Positions 24,525-32,100 of a DNA stretch of 64,000 nucleotides are shown piece by piece. This DNA is from Asanoa ferruginea (GTDB lineage: Bacteria; Actinomycetota; Actinomycetes; Mycobacteriales; Micromonosporaceae): NCBI RefSeq assembly GCF_003387075.1, contig NZ_QUMQ01000001.1:3844001-3908000 (forward strand), read 5' to 3'. The position numbers and the translations under genes are program-made. Every line of letters starts with the position of its first letter. Position 1 is the stretch's first letter. The notes under the pieces are model-generated. The model had not been told where the DNA came from. It did no database searches and was given only the letters and a program-made list of their open reading frames with translations.

Positions 24525-26846
24525 GTGAGCGCCGTGCGCCGGATCGCACTCCTGGACGCGCCGTCGAACCTGGGCCTACGACCGCCCACGCCGACGTCAA
24601 CTCCCGGCTGCGCCAAGGCGCCCGGCGCCCTCCGCGACCAGGGCCTGCTGGGCCGGCTCGCGGCCCGCGACGCAGGCTGCCTCACCCCACCCCGCTACGA
24701 CCCGGGCGACTGGCGCCCGGGCGACGGCGTCTGCCACGCCGACGCGATCGCGGCCTACTCGGTGGCCCTGGCCGGCCGCATCGGCGCGATCATCGACGCA
24801 GACGAGTTCCCGGTCGTCCTCGGCGGTGACTGCTCGATCCTGCTCGGCTCCGCGCTGGCGATGCACCGCCTGGGTGAGGCGGTCGGCGGCCGCATCGGCC
24901 TGGTCTTCGTCGACGGCCACTCCGACTTCCGCCACCCCGGCAACGCGTCCTATGTGGGCGCCGCGGCCGGCGAGGACCTGGCGCTGGCAACGGGTCGCGG
25001 CCAAGCCGACCTGGCGGCGATCGAGGGCCGAAGACCCTACTTCCGCGACATCGACGTGGTAGTGCTCGGCATCCGCGCCCAGGACGAATACCGGCTGGAC
25101 CTACAGGCCGCCGGCATCGTGACGCGCGCGGTGCCCGCCCTACGCGCCGAGGGCGCGGCACGCACCGCGCAGTGGGCCCGCGACCAACTCGCCGACTGCG
25201 CCGGCTACTGGGTGCACGTAGACGTAGACGTGCTCGACCCCGCGGTCCTGCCCGCGGTCGACGCGCCCGACCCGGGCGGGATCGCCTTCCCGGAATTGGA
25301 ACTGTTGATCGCCGGCCTGGTCGACACCCCACACTGCCTGGGCATCGAACTCACGGTCTTCGACCCGGACTACGACCCCGACGGCACCTACGCGGCCGAA
25401 ATCGTCAGCACCGTCGTCGCGGGCCTGGCCCCGATCCGCGCGGCCGCCTCAGCCCGGGGCCGGTCAGCGTTGGCTTTCACCCAGCGCCGCCGCCCCGCCC
25501 CCGACGGCGACCGCTTCCACCCACCGGCGATCCCGGAGCCCCCGTCAAGGCCGGCCGCGCCGGCCGAGACGACGTCGGTCTGGGACTCAGTGCCGGCCGA
25601 CCTGCCCGCCGCGGCCTGGGAGCCGGTTCCGGAGGCCGAGGCCGTGCCCGCGTGGGAGCCGGTGGCGGAGGCCGCGTCTGACTGGGAGCCGCCCGCCGAC
25701 GCCGCCGCTTGGGAAAGCGAGGCGTCCCCGACATCCGACCCGGAACCAACCGCGGCGCCGGCTGTCGAGCCACCTGCGACGCCGGCCGCCGAGTCGACGG
25801 CGGCTGAGGCCGGCGAGGACGATCAGGAGTCCGCCGCCGGGGGCAAGAGGCCGGCAATCGGGCGGCAGCGGCGATCCGCCTTCGACGTGCTTTCCGGCGA
25901 TGCCGGAAACGCCCGCAAGCGGCGGTCCGCGGCCGACATCCTGGCCGCTCCGCTCGGCGCCGCCGTTGACGCGGCCGGCCCCGGCCGCCTACGCCGCGCC
26001 CCGGATGGCGATGCGGTGACGAGTGACGTGCGTCCGGGTGGGTTGCGGCGTTCCGCGGACGGTGACGCGGGCACGAGCGACACCCGCCCGGGCGGCTTGC
26101 GCCGTGCCACCGCTGGCGACGCTGCGACGGATCCGCGTCCCGGCGGCCTCCGCCGTTCCGCGGCGAGCGACACGGCGACCACCGACGCCCGTCCGGGCGG
26201 TCTGCGTCGTTCGGCGGACGCCGAGGCCGCTTTGGCCGATATCCGGCGAGATGATTTGCCGCGTTCTGCGGAAGACGATGAGGCGCCCGAAGACCGCCCC
26301 GGCGATCTCCGCCGGTCGAGCGCCGTCGACGCTGCCACCGCCGACGAGGCGCCGGATGACGACGCGGCGGCGGTCGACCGCCCGGGCGGGTTGCGCCGCC
26401 CTTCGGTCGGCGACGCCGCTTCAGCGGATGTGCGACCGGGTGGGCTACGCCGGGCGGTGGACGGTGATGCTGTCACGACCGGCCCTGGCCCTGGCCGGCT
26501 GCGCCGGGCCAATGACGGCGACGCGGCTACCGCCGACGTGCGACCGGGCGGGCTGCGCCGCACCCCGCCTGACGACGAGCCAGCCGCCGACGAGGCGCCG
26601 GATGACGACGCGGCGGCGGTCGACCGCCCGGGCGGGTTGCGCCGCCCTTCGGTCGGCGACGCCGCTTCAGCGGATGTGCGACCGGGTGGGCTACGCCGGG
26701 CGGTGGACGGTGATGCTGTCACGACCGGCCCCGGCCCCGGCCGGCTGCGCCGCGCCAATGACGGCGACGCGGCTACCGCCGACGTGCGACAAGGCGGGCT
26801 GCGCCGCACACCGCCTGACGACGAGCCAGCCGCCGACGAGGCCTGA
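24525..26846 (+). CDS. Arginase/agmatinase-family enzyme fused to a long PGGLRR-repeat tail
   Basis: A 773-residue protein. Residues 1-310 are an arginase (ureohydrolase) fold with metal ligands Asp130, His132 and Asp134 (DGHSD), Asp233 and Asp235 (HVDVDVLDP) and Glu275. The first ligand, normally His in GGDHS, is Cys103 (GGDCS), a variant found in some arginase-family proteins of uncertain substrate. Residues 330-485 are low-complexity, Pro/Ala/Glu-rich with WEPV-like repeats and two RRSAxDxL motifs. Residues 486-773 hold fifteen repeats of about 18 residues (consensus RPGGLRRSxDGDAxTxDV). The start is GTG 24525; GTG 24534 is an alternative. The TGA at 26844 appears to be a late interruption: an in-frame, stop-free continuation resumes the repeat and ends at 27065. 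Confidence 0.85.
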   Translation: MSAVRRIALLDAPSNLGLRPPTPTSTPGCAKAPGALRDQGLLGRLAARDAGCLTPPRYDPGDWRPGDGVCHADAIAAYSVALAGRIGAIIDADEFPVVLGGDCSILLGSALAMHRLGEAVGGRIGLVFVDGHSDFRHPGNASYVGAAAGEDLALATGRGQADLAAIEGRRPYFRDIDVVVLGIRAQDEYRLDLQAAGIVTRAVPALRAEGAARTAQWARDQLADCAGYWVHVDVDVLDPAVLPAVDAPDPGGIAFPELELLIAGLVDTPHCLGIELTVFDPDYDPDGTYAAEIVSTVVAGLAPIRAAASARGRSALAFTQRRRPAPDGDRFHPPAIPEPPSRPAAPAETTSVWDSVPADLPAAAWEPVPEAEAVPAWEPVAEAASDWEPPADAAAWESEASPTSDPEPTAAPAVEPPATPAAESTAAEAGEDDQESAAGGKRPAIGRQRRSAFDVLSGDAGNARKRRSAADILAAPLGAAVDAAGPGRLRRAPDGDAVTSDVRPGGLRRSADGDAGTSDTRPGGLRRATAGDAATDPRPGGLRRSAASDTATTDARPGGLRRSADAEAALADIRRDDLPRSAEDDEAPEDRPGDLRRSSAVDAATADEAPDDDAAAVDRPGGLRRPSVGDAASADVRPGGLRRAVDGDAVTTGPGPGRLRRANDGDAATADVRPGGLRRTPPDDEPAADEAPDDDAAAVDRPGGLRRPSVGDAASADVRPGGLRRAVDGDAVTTGPGPGRLRRANDGDAATADVRQGGLRRTPPDDEPAADEA
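25980..26843 (+). repeat. Protein-coding repeat array, fifteen PGGLRR units
   Basis: The repeats begin at PGRLRRAPDGDA (codon 486) and run to the stop codon. Most units are 54 bp; two are 84 bp because of an acidic insertion (DEAPDDDAAAVDR). Core variants are PGGLRR, PGRLRR, PGDLRR, QGGLRR and one strongly decayed unit, RDDLPR. The alternation of basic LRR and acidic DGDA/DD patches suggests a disordered tail with regularly spaced charges. Confidence 0.9.
26345..26836 (+). repeat. Two tandem 246-bp copies, about 98% identical
   Basis: Copy 1 (26345-26590) and copy 2 (26591-26836) differ at 6 of 246 positions by direct comparison. The period is 82 codons, so the frame is kept. Older units are far more diverged, so this block duplicated recently, by unequal crossing-over or slippage. 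A third copy begins at 26837 but breaks off after 7 bases. Confidence 0.92.
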
Positions 26847-27065
26847 ACGCCGTTTGCGCGGGGCAGCCGAGGGTGGGTCTCTTTCCGCGTACGTGTTCTT
26901 TCATGTGGCTACATAAAAGAACATGTACGCCCGCAGAGACACCTGCCCGGTCCCCGGCCAGGTGAGGGACGCCGTCCTAGGGGCGGCGACGCCGCTTCAG
27001 CGGACGTGCGACCGGGCGGGCTGCGTCGCGCGCCGCCGACCGGTGACCGGTCGGCGGCCGACTAG
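26847..27065 (+). pseudogene. In-frame severed 3' end of the repeat gene
   Basis: After the TGA at 26844-26846 the same frame stays open to a TAG at 27063-27065. From 26985 it encodes GDAASADVRPGGLRRAPPTG and ends DRSAAD, an ordinary further repeat and a plausible natural C-terminus. Between them lie about 140 bp unrelated to the repeat, including a long hairpin. The best reading is that an insertion or replacement introduced the stop codon and cut off the last repeat. A sequence error or stop readthrough is possible but less likely. Confidence 0.6.
26877..26940. repeat. 64-nt hairpin element in the broken repeat region
   Basis: Bases 26877-26906 pair with 26911-26940. Paired blocks are GTCTCT/AGAGAC, GCGTAC/GTACGC, TGTTCTTT/AAAGAACA and ATGT/ACAT, with about four mismatches, two G-U pairs and a GGCT loop. 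Its composition is notably AT-richer than the flanks. It could be a palindromic mobile element or a bidirectional terminator for the convergent penicillin-binding protein gene. Confidence 0.8.
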
Positions 27066-27074
27066 GGGTGATCG

Positions 27075-29003
27075 TTAGTGCAGGGCGCGGAGGAAGCGTT
27101 CGGCGGCTGGGACGGCTGTTTCGCCGCTGCCGCCGCCGTTTTCGACGAAGACTGCGAACGCTACGTCGCCCTGCCAGCCGACGAACCAGGCGTGCGTGTG
27201 TGCTGGGTTGTCGTCGAACTCCGCCGTGCCGGTCTTGCCGGACACGGCGCCGCCGGGGACGTCCTTCAGGGCCGTCGCCGTCCCGGACGTGACCACCTGG
27301 CGCATCATCGAACGCAGCGGGTCTAGGCTCTCGGCCTTCAGCGCCGCGCCGGGCTTTGCCGGCTTGTCGGCGATCACCGAGGGCGGCACTACCGAGCCCT
27401 TCGCTACCGCTGCCGTCGCCGAGGCCATGGCCAGCGGGGAGACCAGTGTGGTGCCCTGGCCGAAGGCCGCCGCGGCGCGTTCGGCGTCGGAGCCGCCGGT
27501 CGAGACCTTGCCGCTGAAAGCGTCGACGCCCAGGTCCCAGGTGCCCTCCAGGCCCAGCGAACGTCCCGCTGCCGCCAGGCCGTCGGGGCCCAGCGACGGG
27601 GCCAGCGAAGCGAAGGCCGTGTTGCAGGACTTCGCGAAGTCGACCTGGAACGGGACCTTGCCGAGCGCGAAGCTTTCCGAGTTCTTGAACGAGCGGCCGT
27701 CGACCGTGAAGTTCTGCGGGCAGTTGACCACCGTCGACGAGGTGACCTTGCCGCCGTCGAGCAGGCCCAGCGCGCTCACCATCTTGAACGTCGAACCCGG
27801 TGGGACCTGGGCGGTGAATGCCAGGTTTTCACCCGAGCCGCCGTCGGGGCCGTTGGCCGCCGCCAGCACCGCGCCGTCGCTGACCCGGACCGCGACCAGC
27901 GCCGAGCGCTGTTTCACTCCGGCCAGGGCCGTGTCGGCGGCGTTCTGGGTGCGCACGTCGAGCGTCGTCTTGACCGGAGTGCCGGGCTTCGGCTCGGCGC
28001 GGAACAGCTCCTCGCCGTCGTTGACTTCGCCGTCCGGTGCCTTCTGGGAGATTACGACGGAGACGCCGGGCGTACCCCTCAACTGCTTGTCGAACGCACC
28101 CTGGATGCCGCCGTGGCCGACCAGGTCGCCCTCCGCGACCGCGTCGGGGTTTTTGTCGATGTCTTCCTTCAGGGCCGGGTCGGCCGAGCCGAGCAGGGCG
28201 CGGGCGAACGCGCGGGTCGGTGCCAGGTCGCGCTTCTCCGCCCGGAACCGGGTGCCCTCCAGCGGTTGGATCTTCGACCGAATCTGATCGTAGGCATCCT
28301 TGCGCAGGGTGACTACCTCGAGGAACTGCTCGGGGTTCTCGGCCGAGGTGATCTTCTTGGGCAGGTCCTTGAGGTCGATCGGCGGCAACGCCGGGCGCAC
28401 CGACTTGAAAGCCTTGTCCAGAGCGGCAGTGATCCCGGCCGGGTCGTCGACGCCCGCCGGCTCCACGCCGACCACCACGACGTCGCGCGGCTCGACGATG
28501 GGCTTGCCGGCGCCGTCGAGGACGCCGGCCCGGTCGGGCCGCTGGCGGCGCAGGCCCAGTTGGTCGCCGCTCTTCAGCTTGGCGTTGACCAGCGCCGGCT
28601 CCCAGATCACCGACCAGACGTCGTCTTTGCCCTGGGTCAGCCGGACCGTCGACGGATAGGTCCAGTGGGTGCCGCCGGGCAGGGTCCAGTCGAGATTGAT
28701 CTTCGCGGTGGCGGTCTTCTCGACCTCTTCGACGGAACCGTCGCGGTGCACCGCGGGCGACGGCAGCTCGCCGGAGAGATCTTTGAGCGACTTCGCCACG
28801 TCGGTGGCGGCGATCTTCGCGCCGGTGGGTTCGACGAAGGCGATCTGGGCGAGATCACCACGCTGCCAGCCGGTGAGGAAGGCGTCGACGGCTTCGTCGG
28901 GGCCGGAGTCGCCGGAGCAACCGGCGAGTCCGGCGGCCAGGAGCGCGAGGCCCACCAGCGCCGCGCTGGGGCGTTTTTTCATCATCGGGTATGACCGACG
29001 CAT
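27075..29003 (-). CDS. Lipoprotein penicillin-binding protein (class B transpeptidase, MecA-like)
   Basis: A 642-residue D,D-transpeptidase that crosslinks peptidoglycan outside the membrane. The N-terminus MRRSYPMMKKRPSAALVG and the following LALLAAGLAGC form a lipoprotein signal with lipobox LAGC, so lipid anchoring replaces the usual class B membrane helix. An NTF2-like MecA_N domain (AVDAFLTGWQRGDL onward) and a dimerisation region precede the transpeptidase domain with the three catalytic motifs: STFK (SxxK), SCN (SxN) and KTGT. ATG 29003 was chosen for its AAGGA site 9 nt upstream; ATG 28985 or 28982 are alternatives. MecA-like PBPs in other groups have low beta-lactam affinity; whether this one does cannot be told from sequence. 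Confidence 0.9.
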   Translation of the reverse strand: MRRSYPMMKKRPSAALVGLALLAAGLAGCSGDSGPDEAVDAFLTGWQRGDLAQIAFVEPTGAKIAATDVAKSLKDLSGELPSPAVHRDGSVEEVEKTATAKINLDWTLPGGTHWTYPSTVRLTQGKDDVWSVIWEPALVNAKLKSGDQLGLRRQRPDRAGVLDGAGKPIVEPRDVVVVGVEPAGVDDPAGITAALDKAFKSVRPALPPIDLKDLPKKITSAENPEQFLEVVTLRKDAYDQIRSKIQPLEGTRFRAEKRDLAPTRAFARALLGSADPALKEDIDKNPDAVAEGDLVGHGGIQGAFDKQLRGTPGVSVVISQKAPDGEVNDGEELFRAEPKPGTPVKTTLDVRTQNAADTALAGVKQRSALVAVRVSDGAVLAAANGPDGGSGENLAFTAQVPPGSTFKMVSALGLLDGGKVTSSTVVNCPQNFTVDGRSFKNSESFALGKVPFQVDFAKSCNTAFASLAPSLGPDGLAAAGRSLGLEGTWDLGVDAFSGKVSTGGSDAERAAAAFGQGTTLVSPLAMASATAAVAKGSVVPPSVIADKPAKPGAALKAESLDPLRSMMRQVVTSGTATALKDVPGGAVSGKTGTAEFDDNPAHTHAWFVGWQGDVAFAVFVENGGGSGETAVPAAERFLRALH

Positions 29004-29176
29004 GCCAACAGATCCTTCCCCCGGGGACACCAGGGACCCTAGTACCCGGCGCAAAGTGGGTAAGAGTATGCGTACTCAGGAACAGCCTGATCCGGCGCCG
29101 AAGGTCCGTCGCCGCCGCCGTACGCTGAACTTTGATGTGGCCCACAGCGTGGTGGGTTTCGAGGGGAGTGGCACCG

Positions 29177-32100
29177 ATGGACCGGCGTCAGACGCGCACG
29201 TCGCAGGATATTTCTGATGAATACGACACGGCGCTAGACACCGACAGCGAGCTCGACGAACCCGTGCCCAACGCCGAGCGGCTGGCCGCCGAAGCGGTCA
29301 CTCTCGCCGGCCCGGGCAGCCCCGAAGCCGCCCTGGTCGCCCGGTTCTGGCGGTTCGCGCCCGACGAGGAGCTGATCGGCTACACGTCGGCGGAGATGGT
29401 CGACGCCGCGCGCAGCCACCGCGAGCTGGCCGAGCAGCGGATGCCGGGTCAGCTCAAGCTGCGGATCACCGAGCCGGTAGCCGACCTGCCACACACCGTG
29501 ATCGAAATCGTCACCGACGACATGCCGTTCCTGGTCGGCTCGGTCACCGCGCTGCTGATCGGTCGGCACCTCGACATCCACCTGCTGGTGCACCCGCTGG
29601 TCGTGGTCCGCCGCGAGCCGATGGGCAAGCTGGTCGAGGTCGCCGCCGAGGTCGAGCCCGACGACGCGATCGCCGGCGACATCGTCGAGAGTTGGATGCG
29701 CGTCGAGATCGACGCGATCCGCGACGCGACCGAGCGCGAGCAGCTCGAGCGCGAGCTCGTGCGGGTGCTGACCGACGTGCGCGAGGCGGTCGAAGACTGG
29801 CCCCGGATGCGGCAGCGGGCCTTGGCGATCGCCGACGAGCTCGAGGAGATCCGCGACACCGACGCCCGCCCGCCGGTGCCGGAGAAGGACATCACCGACT
29901 CGGTCGAGCTGCTCCGCTGGCTGGCCCACGAGCACTTCACGTTCCTCGGCTACCGCGAATACAAGCTGGCGACCGGCGACGACGGGCAGCAGGTGCTGGC
30001 CGCCGAGATGGGCACCGGGCTGGGCATCCTGCGCCAGGACCAGCCGGCGCCGCTGGCCCTGACGGCGCTGCCGCCCGAGGCGCGGGCCAAGGTGCTGGAG
30101 AAGCGGCTCCTGATCATCACCAAGGCCAACTCGCGGGCGACGGTGCAGCGCAGCGCCTACCTCGACTACATCGGCTTCAAGATTTTCGACGCCAACGGTG
30201 AGGTGATCGGCGAGCGGCGGTTTCTCGGCCTGTTCTCCAGCGCCGCCTACCGCACCAGCGTGCGCAACCTGCCGGTGGTCCGGCGCAAGGTCTCCGAGGT
30301 GTTCGACCGCTCCGGGCTCTCGCCCCGCAGCCACTCGGGCAAGGATCTGTTGCAGATTCTCGAGACGTACCCCCGTGATGAGCTTTTCCAGATCAAGACC
30401 GATGACCTCTACCGCGCGGTGATCGGCGTGCTGCGGATGGCCGGCCGGCGCCAGTTGCGGGTCTTCGTCCGCCGCGACGGCTACGGCCGGTTCATCTCGT
30501 GCCTGATCTACCTGCCCCGCGACCGGTTCACCACGCACAACCGCCTCCGGATGCAGGAGATCCTGCTGCGCCGGTTCAACGGTGTCGGCCTCGACTACAC
30601 GACCCGGGTCACCGAGTCGCTGCTGGCCCGCGTCCACGTCGTGGTGCGCACCGACCCGACCAACCCGCCCGGCGAGGTCGACATCGACGCGCTGGCCGAG
30701 GAACTGGCCGAGGCGACCCGCCTCTGGGATGACGACTTCTCCCTGATGCTCAGCCGCAAACTCGGCGACGAGCAGGGCAAACTGCTTTTCACGAGGTACG
30801 CCGACGCGTTCCCGGACGGCTACAAGGAGGAGAACAACCCCTACGAGGCGTTCAAGGACCTGGCCAAGCTGGAGTTGCTCGAAGAGCCGGGCCAGCTCGA
30901 GATGCACCTGTTCCGGAAGAACCGCGACGACGACAACGTCCGGTTCAAGGTCTTCCGCTACGGCGAGCCGATGGTGCTCTCGGCCGTGCTGCCGGTGCTG
31001 CATTCGCTCGGGGTGCGGGTCGCCGACGAGCGGCCCTACGAGGTCGAGCGCTCCGACGGCACCGTCTACCTCTACGACTTCGGCCTGGAGCTGCCGGCCG
31101 GGCAGGGGCTGCCGACCGCCGTACGCCCGCATGTGGAAAACGCCTTTGCCGCGGCCTGGCGACGGGAAGCCGAGGTCGACGGGTTCAACCAACTCGTGCT
31201 GCTGGCCGGCTTGACCTGGCGGCAGGCGGTGATCCTGCGGGCCTACGCCAAATATCTGCGGCAGGCCGGCACGGTCTTCTCGCAGGACTACATGGAGTCG
31301 ACGTTCGTCGCCTACCCGGAGATCGCGGCCCGGTTGGTCGAGCTCTTCGAGGTGCGGTTCTCGCCCCGCCTCGCACTGTCCGATGAGGAGCGTGGCGACC
31401 GCGCGACCCAACTGGTAGACGAGATCGGCAAGCGCCTCGACGACGTGACCAGCCTCGACCAGGACCGGATCCTGCGCTCCTACCTGACGCTGATCCAGGC
31501 CACCCTGCGCACCAGCTTCTTCCAGCGCGGCAGTGACGGCCGGCCGAAGTCCTATGTGGCCTTCAAGCTCGACCCGCAGGCGGTGCCCGACCTGCCCGCG
31601 CCGCGGCCGAAGTTCGAGATCTTCGTCTACTCGCCCCGGTTCGAGGGCGTGCACCTGCGCTTTGGCCCCGTCGCCCGGGGCGGGCTGCGCTGGTCTGACC
31701 GGCGCGAAGACTTCCGCACCGAGGTCCTCGGCCTGGTCAAGGCACAGATGGTGAAGAACGCCGTCATCGTGCCGGTCGGCGCCAAGGGCGGCTTCGTGCT
31801 CAAGCAGTTGCCGGGTGACCGTGACGAGGCGGTGACCTGCTACAAGCTGTTCATCACCGCGCTGCTCGACGTTACCGACAACATCGTGGGCGGCGAGATC
31901 AAACACCCGACCGATGTCGTACGTCACGACGGCGACGACCCCTACCTCGTGGTGGCCGCCGACAAGGGCACCGCGACGTTCTCCGACTACGCCAACGCGA
32001 TCTCGGTGGCGCACGGGTTCTGGCTGGGTGACGCGTTCGCGTCCGGCGGTTCGGCCGGCTACGACCACAAGAAGATGGGCATCACCGCGCGCGGTGCCTG

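Noticed and set aside
25980-26843. Repeat array considered as a CRISPR or tandem satellite
   Set aside because: Units are contiguous, keep the reading frame and encode a consistent peptide; there are no unique spacers or cas genes.
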